This document shows positions 1 through 29,850 of a stretch of DNA of 64,000 bases, piece after piece (position 1 is the first letter of the stretch; each line of letters opens with the position of its first letter). The notes under the pieces are model-generated. The model had not been told where the DNA came from and did no database searches. It saw only the letters and a program-made list of their open reading frames with translations. The translations under genes were made by a program, and so were the position numbers. Source of the DNA: Nicotiana tabacum (lineage: Eukaryota > Streptophyta > Magnoliopsida > Solanales > Solanaceae); the NCBI RefSeq assembly GCF_000715075.1, contig NC_134089.1, forward strand, positions 66,942,697 through 67,006,696, written 5' to 3'.

Positions 1-17355
<17,355 letters not shown>

Positions 17356-19089
17356 TCAATCTTGGGGGAAGAATTGCTGTAATTGGTGAACTTAGTTAAT
17401 GGCTTCTTTTAAATCTATTTCTACTCTGTTATTTGCCCCCCATTTCTCCAAATAGTAAGGATCCTCAGAAGAGCTTGAATTTTGTTAAACTGGGAGCAAA
17501 GCGTCACTGGAATGGTTCGTTCCTAGATCACCAACAAAAATTGGCGAGAAGCTAGCAGCAACCAACTTCTGTGTAAAAGTTGTTGGATGATGGAATTCAA
17601 TAGCATGATAGCACAGCCAGCCTCCCCAACCGATAATAACAAAACACATACAAGCATAAAGCAAAACATATGCGAAATTGACTAGTTATCTAATGCGAAC
17701 GTGTGACTACTACATCAATATCTCCACCATTTTACTGGTGATTCGAACTTCATCTTTGCAGTAAATCTTTAACTCTTTGGTTCTATTGAGTTAATCTGGG
17801 AATTACAAATACTGAATCATCTTCCTATAAGGCTGCGGTATTGATTGGGGTTTGAAACTTCCACCTCAGTTGTGGAGCAGGGAGCAAACCAAATGAACTA
17901 GCCCTTAACCCCATGGTTCTTGTTTTTCGTTAATACAAGCTAAGGCTAAATGTTCGGCTACTTACAAAATAAAGAATAATTCATTTAGGCTTAATAGGAG
18001 TAATCGGGATAAAAATCATCAAAGGTATGTCAATTTAGGCCATGGTTCAATAAGGAATATCTACTTTCATTTTCCAACTCTAAAATCTACTACGAATTTC
18101 ACCTCAAAGTATATTCAAGACTAGTTCTAGATGTTCAAATAAGCAGGAGAACCAATCAATATAAGCTTACTATAATGCACTTAGAGTCAACAAATACTGT
18201 GATTTTAATTTCAATCACCAATAAGCAAGTATGAGTTTAGAAAGGTACTTGTACAACTTATGAATGGTACTTAATCAAACATGTCTTTCCTAAGTCTATT
18301 TTTTTTTCCTTCATATTTGACCAACTTTTAGCTAGCGCATTTGCTAAAAGAAAACAACTAAAAGTTTTAAGAGGAGCTCGATTCAAAATATTATGATCAT
18401 GGCAAGTAGTTGAATAGGAAATATAAGGAAGCAAATTAGAAGTTATGCTATGAATTAAAGCAACCAAAATTTTTTTAAATATTTTTTCCAAAAAAATAAA
18501 ATAAATCTAAAACATTCAAAGACACAACAACAACACACATTTATAACAATATATTTTCTACTTCACACTGAAATTCTATCATGTGCCATGATGACACACA
18601 ATTTACAACAAAAGGAGGTATTGGAGCTCTTCTGAGCTTGTGAACTTCACTCCTAATTTCGAGACATTCTTTTTCTTCGTTTATTGGGTTTATTTTTTTT
18701 TTTTGGAGCTCATTTGGCTAAGGACAACACAAAATATTTCTTTGTTTGCATATCGTGCTTGCCTTTTTCTTTTTTTGGCCTCATCTCAAGTGGTAAAATA
18801 ACTGTACCGAATGATCCCTAGTTTCATTTTGCATTCTTCAATAGAATCCTTCTGTGCATTTTCTTGAAAATTCCTAATAATAAAATTCAAAAAATTATAT
18901 TGATTAAAAGAATTGAAGAGTGATGGTCAAATGGATATTCATTAATTACATTTACGTTTATGATATCTTCATTCTCATTTACTTCTATATCAGCCAATTT
19001 TTGCAGATAAGAAAAGTGGGTTATAAACGCATCCCATGTGAACAAGCTCTAATGTTATCCATCTCGAATGGATATGTTCGTTTAGGGTT
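17356..19089. other. 3' flank of the RecQ gene, no gene seen
   Basis: The first few hundred bases should hold the RecQ 3' untranslated region, but no clear AATAAA signal stands out. The rest is AT-rich with short open frames lacking family motifs. I see no recognised repeat in it. Confidence 0.5.
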
Positions 19090-20085
19090 GCACCATGACA
19101 CAAGAAGGGGGACATAAATCGTGTCTCACTAGATTTTCATAAATCATACCCAGAACAGACACAAATAGCTAGTAAAGTGCGGAATATAAGAACATTATAA
19201 TTTTTACGTGGAAAACCTTCTTGGTCAAGAGAGTAAAAATCACGACCTACCATCGTAGGATTTTCCATCAAACTTCACTAACTGCAAAGAGCTATTTTAG
19301 ATTATAACTCTATAACTAAGGAGACTAATTCTAGTACCCTACCCCGACAATCAACCTAATTGCATCGATCCAAACTAACTCTAGTCTAGAAAGAGAAACA
19401 AAATTTTTAATATTTTTGTGCTAAACTATGATTATGCTTCACAAAAGCAAATATTTTAAAATTTTACGAACAACATACTCAACCTAACAACTAAAGAACT
19501 GGCAGCTTCGTCCTCTGGAATATATTTTTTAGTTGAGCAGCTTGAATCCTTTGAGAGCACCTTCTTGCCCTAGTTGCTATTGCCAACAATGAATCCTTGA
19601 TTTGTGTGAATATCATTAGTCGTAGGCGGAAACTATAGGCCTCTTTATGAAGGTATGAGGGCGGCCGAAATCCTTCTCCAATTAATGCTCCAAAACCTAG
19701 AATATTTCGATTAAGGAAATACTCTCCTACCTTAATTTGGTTTCCTTATTTATTTCCACCTCCTTAACCTTTTCTTTCCATGCAAGTTATTTCTTATTTA
19801 TAAAAATCCTTTTAGTATATGGATTCCTCCAATCAAGATCTTTTCTTGTTATGCACGAAGTGATTTTTTTTCGGAATCCAACTTATACACATTCAATCTT
19901 CATGCGTCTGATTAGCATTTGACGTCATCCTGCTATGAACCTGATTCTCTTGTTATTTTCATATTACATATGCTCACCAATTTAATAGTATAGTATCCTG
20001 TCTATGAAACCTGGTTCTTTTTAATATAGTTGATCATATTTTATTAATCATCAAAACATATTCATATTCGGACATGCTCAGCTCA
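19090..20085 (-). repeat. 3' LTR of the minus-strand SIRE-type element (approximate)
   Basis: On the minus strand a polypurine-like AAAAGGGAGAA (about 20101-20091) is followed by an LTR start with ATATGTTTTGATGATTAATA and AGAACCAGGTTTC, similar in layout to the LTR start at 47943. Near its far end the plus strand TTTTTACGTGGAAAA (19201-19215) matches the complement of the 48,765-48,780 part of the other SIRE LTR. Exact ends and target duplication were not found. Confidence 0.55.
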
Positions 20086-20498
20086 ATAAAATTCTCCCTT
20101 TTGAAGAAGAGCTTAAGAACCAGTTTCTATATCAGTACTCTTCTTCTGATTTGTCCATATTTGCACAGGTGTAAGAGACTAGCCTTTCATTCATTGCAAC
20201 CCTATAAATGGATAGGCATAAGATATTTAAAAATTCCTACAAACAAATAGACTTTGATCAACACAACACAACACATCATGCACATCCTTAACTTTTTCCT
20301 TTTGACATTATAAAAAAATAAAGCATTAGTAGGGTCAAAAGTAAATATTAGTAATATCAACTCATAGCCTCAAGGGCTACATTAACATGTGCACAATCTC
20401 AAAAGCTCGAATATTTAATCCAATGAAAAATTATCCAACTTGAAAGAGACAACTATAACGCAAAACATAAATTTATCTTCATGAAAAGTTGTACCACA

Positions 20499-22560
20499 TT
20501 AAGCCCAAATGGCCCAAATCAAAATACGATTGAGCAAGCTCATCAAACCGCACAAAAAATAAATAAAAGTAACAATCCAGAACCTGATCATAGAAGAGAT
20601 ATAGTTAGGAACTAACAGGACTAGACTGCGACAACTAAGAGGATCAAGGACCAGAATCTTTGCTGGAAGAGGTTTTCCATGAGTAAGCCTTAGAAGCTTG
20701 TCAAAGCAAGGAACATCCTGCTCTTGCTTCATCTCTTCTTTAAGCCTCATGTTCTCTTCCTTCAAGAAGCAATTTCAGCATCTATCTTCTTTTTCTCTTC
20801 ATTTGCAACTGCAAATTCTTCCAACAAATTTGTGACTCTAATTTTGCTCTTTGTGCCTGGTAATCTTGCAATGTCACATTCCCTCTAGGTTTTCTCATCA
20901 AACATGTCCTTATTTATCCATTTCTTTGATCCTCTCAGTGGCACCTTAAAGTGCTCAAATACACTAGTCAACATAAACCCATATAGTAGAGCATGTGAGC
21001 CTTTCTCTTAAGCAGCCGCCCGTGCATGTGCTTGATCATTAGCTAGAGCAAGTTGATCAGATTATTTTGATCTAGAGGCTCATGAATGCCAAATCCAAGT
21101 GGGTGGCCTCATGCTTCCTTTATAATCGAGGCATAAGACATTTGTTTATAAACTCAAATAGGAGCTTGTGAATCAATTTTATCTCCCCTTTTTCCAACCT
21201 TGCTTGAGCTCTGCTTCTCCCTTCCCTTGGTGTACTTAGAGGTTAAATACATATCATCCTTATTCTCTCCCAAATTAGGCCACTCACATCGCACATGGGT
21301 ATCAAACCCATTAACTCGCACTCTCAAAATCTATCCTAGCAACTCAGCATCAAGAACTAGGTTCATTCCCCATGCCATAGTGCTTACTGTGCCATTCTCA
21401 AAAAGTATAAAGTTCTTGTAAGATGAAGCGTTGCTTCACTATACATCATAGGGAGTGGGCACATGAATGGATGTTTTTAGATTTTGTGCTTAAGCTTTTC
21501 TAGAAACTCCTTCATGCCAAATATCTCAGAGGTGGCTGGGTCCATCACTCTACCCTTCAACATCTTCAAACCACTAAATCAATATTCTTTGCCCACAACA
21601 ACAATCTTTTTCTTAGTTTTCTTTTGCGTTTGGAACTGGATATCTTTCTGCAGACTCATCTGCTTTTTTTTTTTGGGATTTCTCTGCTTCTTAGGTGTGG
21701 CTGAAGATGATCCGGCCTTCTCCTTTGCTTCCTTCTGAAGAGGAACCTCCTCCTCTTCCTCCTCTTCTTTCTTATCTTCCTCACTCACTAAGTCAACTTC
21801 CTCTGCATCAGACTCATCCCTTAATCAAAACTCTTGTTTTCTTTTTTCTTTTTCTTATTTTTTCCAAGTCTTTCTCAAGAGAAGCCTTGCTCTCCCCCTG
21901 GGTGTTTAGTGTTCTAGCCTTGAAAGTCACACACTTCCCTTTCTTGACTGCCTTCTTTGTAACATGTTTAACCCTCTTAGGTTTCTCACTTTCTTACCCA
22001 TAATTTTCTGGTTCAACTAAGATATTTTCTCAGTCAAAACTACATCATCACTGTCACCCTCTCATGTATTCACTTTATGATCTCCTTCTCCTTCTCCAAT
22101 TATCCGAAAATTATATCCCTAACGATGAGGATACTTCCTTTTTAGAGGCCAAATAACCAGGTTCTTGCAATCCTTCAGCCACCTTTCTAGAATTATCTCC
22201 CACAACACTTTCTTTTCCAACCTCTACGCCCTCACAAGCAACAGAAGAACTCGGTTGTTAGCCTAGAACTTCCGTTGTTTCTACATCACCACTAACATTC
22301 TCTCTTCCTAGTTCTTTATAAAGGCCACTCATGTTCTACAAATCAATACCAACAATATTAGTATTACCACTTTCCTTTTCACTTTTTTTTCCTTCACCTT
22401 CTCACCTTTACTTCTTTCCATTGAATTTCAAACTACCTTACCACTTTACTTGTATGTTCAGATTCTTCAACTTGCTTTTTGTTGAAGTCATTGACAATTT
22501 TCGTGATACCTTTTCGGGTTTATTGAGTGGGGTTTTGGTCAGCATCGATTTGAGTTGGTG
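20499..22560 (-). pseudogene. Extra ORF (downstream of pol) remnant of the minus-strand SIRE-type element
   Basis: The minus strand carries low-complexity, charged segments such as EEDKKEEEEEEEVPLQKEAK (near 21.78 kb), followed toward lower coordinates by a coiled-coil-like MKEENMRLKEEMKQEQ (20765 downward). Position between RNase H and the 3' LTR matches the 45,333-47,309 ORF of the complete element, whose N-terminal half is also Ser/Pro/Glu/Lys-rich and whose C-terminus is coiled coil. Many stops and frameshifts break it. The assignment rests on position and composition more than on sequence identity. Confidence 0.45.
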
Positions 22561-22725
22561 AGACAAAATAGGTGTTGGTTACAAACTCCAAATAAAAAGA
22601 TATGGGAAGATTTAGTGAGGTCGACATTTTTGGAACTTTAGGTCTTTCTAGGAGAATTTTGGAGTTTGGGAATTCTTTGCTTTTCCTTCTGTTTTGGAAA
22701 TTTTAGAGAGAGATTAAGAGATAGT

Positions 22726-25700
22726 TGTCACGATCCAAATCTTAACATGTCATGATGAAACCTATCACAGTACTAGGCAAGCTGACCATCATAAAATAAC
22801 TATGCATTTTAGTTTAAAAGCACGAAATATTAGGTTTAACAGTGAAAATATCATAAATAAGCGATAAACACAATTGCGACTCAACTACAAAATCTCCCAA
22901 AATCTGGGTGTCCCCGAGTACATGATGTACTAAGTATCAACACAGTCAAAACTTCTAATACAACTTTCTGGACAGATAGAACAGTGATAAATAACCTGAA
23001 AAGAAGGAGAGTCGAGGTCTGCGGAGGCCATAGCAGCTACCTCAATAGTCTCTAAGCAGGTAATGCTCCAAGTCGAGCAACCATCAGGTTTAGATGTACT
23101 TAGATCTGCACACAAAGTGTAGAGTGTAGTATGAGTACAACCGACCCAATGTACTCAATAAGTAATAAGACTAACCTTGGGCTGAAGAAGTGATGAGCTC
23201 AGAAAAGTACAGTCCAAATCTAGATAATAATAGTACAGATATAATAGGGAAATGACATTAATAACTCAGAGAAATCGCATAATCAGTACACAGTACAGAA
23301 ATGTAGACATGCATTCAACTTCAACAGTTTAAGCTCAACACTGATAAAGTTTGCCAAGTATAACTAATATGGGGAATGTTACATCTCTATGTCTACATAA
23401 CAAATATGCATGTCAATGCAATGCATCACAAAGATACTCCCATATACTCACGCTCTCAGAGTACTCAATTTGACTGTCTCAACTCTTTCTCATCATGCTC
23501 AATCACTCAGCACTGTACGATACCTGCGCTTGCTGCTGGTATGTCAAACTTCAGAGGAGCGAATCCTGCCCAAGCGCTAATATATCAACCAATACGGCCT
23601 GCTACAGCGTGCATCCCGATCCCATCATGAATCAATAAAACTTGTTTCGGCGTGCAGCCCGATCCCATCATGAATCAGTAAAAACCTATTGCGGCATGCA
23701 ACCCGATCCCATAAATATCACTCACAATCTGACCCTCAGACCCCAACTCAGTCATCAATCTCTCCAGTCCCTCAAGCTCACAAATCTCATGCCAAATCAA
23801 CCCAAATAATGATAACATGATGTAATAATAAATGATAACAGAGAATGAGATATGATATGCAAATGATGGATGTGACTGAGTATAAAATTATTGTTTAAGC
23901 AAATAATTCAATAGCAAAAATGACCTCAATGAGTCCCAACCGAATAAGCATATAGCCTAAACATGATTTTTAACATGGATTGCAGCTCAATTACTCTAAC
24001 ACATAGGGATTACATGAATAACAATAAGGTTTGATAACTACACGGTACCACGAAATCAAACGGGTCACAATTTCTACGGTGCACGCCCGTCATCTAGCAT
24101 GTGCGTCGCCTAACACCAACCACCTAACATGTATTTTAGGGATTCATACCTTCAGTATCAAGTTTAGAAGTCTTGCTTACCTCAACCGCGCAAATCCCTA
24201 CTCCAACAAGCCCTTGCCTCGCGAATCGGCCTCCGAATGAATCGAATCTAGCCATGAACAACTTAATACAAGCTATAGAAATCAATTTCATACGATAAAG
24301 CTAAGTTCTTTAACCAAAGTTAAAAGTCAACCTCGGGACAACGCCTCAGAACCAGATAAAATTTACAAATTCTGAATACCCATTCAATAACGAGTCCAAC
24401 CATACCAAAATCATCCAATTCCGACCGCAAATTGGCCTTCAAACCCCAAATCTCACTCTCCAATCCCTAGTCCAAAATCTTCCAAATCTTACCTCAAAAA
24501 CACATAATCTAGGTGAAAAAATTCAACGGGTATTCAATATTAATGAATAATAATGATCAAAAGTCACTTACCTCTTGAAATCTAGTGAAACCCCTCTAAA
24601 AAATTTCCTCTAGCCGGTTTGCAGAGTCCAAAGATGATAGAATCATAAAAAACCCTCAATTTTATCTTCTGTCCAGGAATCTCGCTTCTACGGTTGATTA
24701 GTCGTTTCTGTGGAACTGCTTCTATGGTCAAAGTTCTGCATCTGCGAAACTCACTTAAGACCCGAACCAATCGCACTTGCGGTCCCCTCCTCACACCCGT
24801 GAGACTGCTTTTGCGGTCTCACCCTCGCTCCTGCGCTTCCGCACATGCGGAATCTTTCCGCTTTTGCGGCTCCACCCCTTCCTGCCCATTTTTACTTCTG
24901 CGGACCTTCTTGCGCAGAAGCGCATCCACTTCTGCGGAGTCTTACTTCCTAGTTCTCGCATCTGTGCCTATATGGTTGCCTTTGCAACTCCGCACCTGTA
25001 GCCAAAACCTCACAAGTGCGGTTACACCAGAACTGCTGCCAACAAAAATTGCATAAGTCCAACTCTTGATCCAATTTCAACCCAAATCAGTCCCGAAGCT
25101 CCCAGGACCCCATCCAAACATACCAACGCATCCTAAAATATCATACAAACTTAGTCGAGGCTTCAAACCACATCTAATAACATGAAAAACACGAATCACA
25201 CCTAAATTCAAGCCTATTGAAACTAATGGATTTTCAACTTCTACAATCGATGTTGAAGCTTATCAAACCAGCTTTGATTGACCTCAAATTTTGTACACAA
25301 GTCATAAATGATACGACAGACCTATGCCAATTTCAAAACCAAAATCCAAGCCCCGTAACAACAAAGTCATCTCTCGGTCAAACTTCTCAACTCTCCAAAT
25401 CTTGATTTTCCAAATTTTGCTAATCCAAGCCAAAACCATCTATGGACATCGAAATCAATATCCAGATACACTCCTAAGTCCAAAATTACCCCACGAAACT
25501 ATCAAAACCATCACAACTTCATTTCGGAGTCGTTTACACATAAGTCAATATCCGGTCAACTCTTCCAACTTAGGCTTTCAACCTTGGGACTAAATGTCAC
25601 AATTCATTCTGAAATATCCTCGGAACCAAAACAACTGCCCCAGCAAGTCACGCAATAATAAACAAACACAAAATAAGTAATAAATAGGGAAACATGGCTA

Positions 25701-25732
25701 TAATACTCAAAACAACCGGTAAGGTTGTTACA
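22726..25732 (-). mobile_element. Solo LTR of a Gypsy-type retrotransposon
   Basis: The plus strand starts TGTCACGATCC and ends GGTTGTTACA, so the minus strand runs TGTAACAACC to GGATCGTGACA. The flanks ATAGT (22721-22725) and ATAAT (25733-25737) fit a 5-bp duplication with one mismatch. No internal genes occur. Around 24,690-25,020 a run of short CTGCGG or TTGCGG motifs recurs, as in the Gypsy LTR at 35.5 kb. Short open frames in it have no family motif. Confidence 0.75.
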
Positions 25733-26229
25733 ATAATAGGATGTGATTAAGAGTGAAGAGTTACATAAGGGACATGATTTGACAGTTCAATACCTAATCA
25801 ACCAAGGAATTAACTCCTAATCCAATTCTAAGTGGGAAAGAGTGGCACCAATGTTCAAATTATAAATGAGGCAGTTTCTAATTGGCTCTAGTTGAGCAAC
25901 AAAAACGTGTTCAGTGCAGTTCAAGGAACCCAATCTCTTTAATTACACAAGAGGTTATAATTATAGGATATGATCAAGTGACTAAAAACTTGGTATTCAT
26001 GATGTGGCAATTTAATAAACTCATTACAATTATCAATTGCAAAGGAGGTACATACGTGGGTGTCAAACAATCATGTTCTTTCCTCATTGTGGCCAAATGT
26101 TCTTTTGAGATCAAGGATATTTTTATCAGATTAAACATCTAATCTTTCATCAGCATGCCACGCATGCATACATGTTATAGTATTAGACATATATGTTAAC
26201 ACTTAGACTCACTGAATACTTTATTTAAA
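25733..26229. other. Interval between solo LTR and SIRE RNase H, no gene seen
   Basis: About 500 bp of AT-rich sequence, presumably the spacer downstream of pol in the minus-strand SIRE-type element. I recognise no motif. Confidence 0.4.
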
Positions 26230-28760
26230 CATTAGCCAATCATTGAGGGAATAAAAAGTATTCTTAGTTTATTTTGATCAAACCAAGCTCCAAACGGTTT
26301 TTTTTCAAGATGATCCCTACTTAAATCTTTGGTAAAGATATCAACAGTCTGCTCCTTGCAAAACTCCATAGAGATGTGTCCCTCTTCTACATTATCTCTC
26401 AAAATGTGATGTCTAACATTAATATACTTTGTTCTCGTGTGATGAACTAGGCTCTTTTCCATATTCATTGAACTTGAGTTATCAAAAAATATAGGAACCC
26501 ATTCTATTACAACACTATAATCTTTTAACTGATGTTTGATCTATAACAATTGAGCACAACATGAAACAACAACCACATACTCAGCTTTTACAATTAACAA
26601 TGTTACTTAATTTTGTTTCTTGACCATTATATCAAACACGAACCTAGGAAGTGATCCATCCCCGATGTGCTCTTCCTATCCACCAAATAACCCACATAAT
26701 CAATACCATTGTCAATTGTAAAAGTTCAATATGTAGTTGCTGCTTTATGTTGTGCCTAATTATTATAGATTAAACACTAGTTAGAAGATTATGGTGTTGT
26801 AATAGAAGGGGTTCCTATATTTTGTGACAATACAAGTGTAATGAATATGACAATGATCCTGTATCTACATACCTAATAAAGTCAAACGTATCACCCGAAG
26901 AATTCAAAAGAACCAGGTCTTAAGTACCTTTCAGATATCTCAAGCCTTTTCACAGCTTTCAAATGTGGCTCCTAGGCATTTGATTAAAATCGTGCACAAA
27001 GCCCAACACTATACATAATATTTGATCTACTTGCAGTTATATAGAGAAAATACCCCCATCATATCCCTCCACTTCTTTTCATCAAGAAGAAGACCATGTT
27101 TATCCATATTCAGCGTGGTTGCAGTTACAATATGAGTATCATTTCTTTGCAATATAAATATCAAAACTTTTATTTTTGTTATGTATTATAGTCTCCTTTT
27201 TGCTTAACTTGCAGTCCAAGGAAGAAGTTCAACACTCCCATCATGCTCATCTCAAATTAACTTCCCATAAGTTTCTCAAACTCATTCCATAAGGATTCAT
27301 TAGTAGCACCAATGATGATATCATCAACATATATTTTGACAATTAGCCAATTCTTGTCATTCTTCAACAAAAGTAATATGTTGTCAATTTTTCCGTGTGA
27401 GAACTCATTCTCCAGTAAATGTTTTGATAGTCTTTTATACCATGCTCTTGGAGCTTGATTTAATCCATACAGTGACTTTTCCCGTTTATGCACGTACTCA
27501 AAAAACTCATGACTCTCAAAGCCTGGAGGTTGACACACAAACACCTCCTTCAAATACCCATTGAGGAAAGCACTCGTTACATCCTTTTGATACAGTTTGA
27601 AGCCCATGTAGGATGCAAAGGCAATGAGCATTTGAATAGCCTCTTTTCAAGAAACTGGAGTAAATGTCTTATCATAGTCGACATCTTCTTCTTGATTGTA
27701 CCCTTGTACTACCCGTCTAACCTTGTTCCTTGTGATTGTATCTTGGTTATCTTTGTTTCTGAAAACCCACCTGGTTCCTATGATTGTTCTATCCTTTGGT
27801 CAAAGTTTCAAGCACCACACTTTATTTCTAACTGATAAAGTTTTTCTTTCATAACCACGATCCAATCAATTTCTTGAAGAGCCTTCTTTATATTTTTAAG
27901 GTCAATCATGGTAGGCTAAGAAGGTAATCATGTTTCTAAACTTGGATCTTTTCGCCATTCCATAATCAACATGTGTGAGAATATTTGTGAGTGGATAAGA
28001 ACTTTGATTCTTCCATGCTTTTACTTGTAATCTTTGAATGTCAATGTTTCCTTCATGATCTGCAAAGGGACCAAGTTCATTATCACCACCATCATCAACC
28101 TGATCAGTTCCCCCTGTCAGTTATACATCATGCCCAGCTTCATGAGGTTCAGGTTTTTGTGTTTTTCAGCATCAACTTCTGAAAGTTCTTGGTTTGATTG
28201 ATCACTATATACCTGTGTGTGTCCAAATTCTCCATCATCTGAAGCCTGTGTACCTTTCTTATCTAAGTGATTAGCTTTAAAAAAAATCACATGCACACTT
28301 TCTTTAGCACACATGATTATTTTCTTAAAAACTTTATAAACTTACTATTTGGAGAATAACCAAGAAAGATACCCTCGTCACTTTTAGCATTAAAGTTTCC
28401 TAAAACATCTTTGCCGTTAATGTATACAAGACACTTGCTACCAAATGCTCTTAGATGATTTTATTAGGTTTTCAGCCCTTAAACAATTTATGTTTTTTTT
28501 TCAATTATTGGCCTAATCATGCACATATTAATAATGTAACATGTAGTATTCACAGCTTCAGTCAAAATATTTTAGGGAGACCACAAGCAATCAACATGGT
28601 TCTTGCCTTATCGTCTAATGTTCTATTCTTCCTTTCAACAACACTATTTTGCTATAGGGTCTTAGGCGCAGAAAAATTACAATCAATGCCATGTCTCACA
28701 TAGTATTCAAGAAAACTAGCATTTTCAAATTCAGTACCATGATCATATCTAATGCTAGCT
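26230..28760 (-). pseudogene. SIRE-type Copia pol remnant: integrase end, reverse transcriptase, RNase H
   Basis: From 28760 downward the minus strand reads integrase C-terminal text (NSVVERKNRTL-like, then MCAKESVHVIF at 28314). RT follows as LYQKDVTSAFLNGYLKEVFV, QPPGFESHEF and SLYGLNQAPRAWYKR, with the catalytic YVDDIII at 27331-27311. RNase H ends with NVRHHILRDNVEEGHI and QTVDIFTKDL (26468-26232). Several frameshifts and stops separate the pieces, so it is a pseudogene. Confidence 0.85.
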
Positions 28761-29180
28761 TGTCACGATCCAATACCCACCAATGACCGTGATAGAACCT
28801 AATAAGTGGCTAGGCAAACCAACAGTCCTAATCTCTAAATAAACCATTAGCATGGATATAATTAGTCTAAACAAGATCAATATTATAGATAAGTCTGGAT
28901 CTAATAAAGAAGTAAAAACAACACAACAACCCCAGAACTAGTGCCATTGAGTACATAAGCTTCTAAGAGTAGCAAAATACAAGGTCAAAAATAAGTACAG
29001 TACTGTCTGAATCAAATAATTATAAATAGATGTGAAGAAGGTGACTTCAAAGGCCTGTAGTCAAACAAGAAGCACTACCTTGAGTCTCCAACATCAGTAA
29101 CTATGCACCTTACTATGCTCCATTAGTACCCTAATGCTTGGATCTGCACAATATTTGCAAAAATATAGTATGAGTATAAA

Positions 29181-29312
29181 CAACAACAACAACAAACTCA
29201 GTATGATCCCAACAGGTAGGGTCTGGGGAGGGTAGTCTGTACGTAGACCTTACCCTTACCTAATGCAGGTAGAGAGACTGTTTCCAATAGACCCTCAGCT
29301 CAGGAAGGGCAA
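29181..29312 (-). mobile_element. Au-type SINE in the Gypsy LTR
   Basis: The plus strand starts with a CAACAACAACAACAA run, the complement of the TTG-repeat tail of Au SINEs. It is followed by AGGTAGGGTCTGGGGAGGGT and GTACGTAGACCTTACC, the complement of the conserved body seen at 11925-12040. Confidence 0.8.
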
Positions 29313-29519
29313 GAAGAAGAAGAGGAAAGCAAGGAAGGAAGAAAGAAGGAAGATAAAAGAAAAAGGGAGAGATAAAGGATAACTAGTACCAAATAATAGC
29401 AACGGAAAATACAATACCTAAGGCGAACAAAACCACATAACGTAATAAAAATCTAAGAATATGAAGGGACATGCATGTTACTAAGACTATCGGTGAACAA
29501 CTAAAAACTACCCACTAAC

Positions 29520-29850
29520 CTTCTACCTTAATCCTCAATCTCCACACCCTCCTATAAAGGGTCATGTCCTCAGTGAGCTGAAGCAGCGCCATGTCTTGTC
29601 TAATCACCTCTCCTTAGTACTTCTTAGGCCTACCTCGACCTCTTCTCAAACTCATCATGGCCAGCCTATCACACCTCCTGACATGAGCATCAATGCATCT
29701 TCTCTTAACATGTCCAAACCATCTCAGCCTCGACTCTCGTATCTTGTCCTCCATGGAGGCTACTCCCAATTTGTCTTGGATAGCTTCATTCTTAATCCTA
29801 TCTCTCCTAGTACACCCACACATCCATCTCAACATTCTCATCTCTACTAC
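29520..29850 (-). pseudogene. RTE-type LINE reverse transcriptase C-terminal fragment
   Basis: The minus strand (29841-29614) encodes [34 protein letters not shown] and RGRGRPKKY, the C-terminal signature of plant RTE-clade LINE proteins. The 3' tail to 29520 contains DMTLYRR-type coding traces. Only the last part of the element remains. Confidence 0.82.

Larger units (their letters stand above)
19090..28760 (-). mobile_element. SIRE-type Copia retrotransposon, 3' half, minus strand
   Basis: Read from high to low coordinates, the element shows the end of integrase (28.7 kb), reverse transcriptase (27.6-27.2 kb), RNase H (26.5-26.2 kb), an extra downstream ORF remnant (22.56-20.5 kb) and a 3' LTR (about 20,085-19,090). 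This order matches the complete SIRE-type element at 39,750-48,883. A solo Gypsy LTR (22726-25732) is inserted between RNase H and the extra ORF. The gag, protease and 5' LTR are missing, because a Gypsy LTR begins at 28761. Left border is approximate. Confidence 0.7.

Noticed and set aside
21579..21788. Acidic E/K-rich minus-strand frame as a host gene
   Set aside because: Its position between SIRE RNase H and LTR and the surrounding stops point to a retroelement extra-ORF remnant.
24582..25056. Frames of 70-120 residues in the GC-richer part of the solo LTR
   Set aside because: They come from the CTGCGG-rich LTR segment and show no protein family signature.
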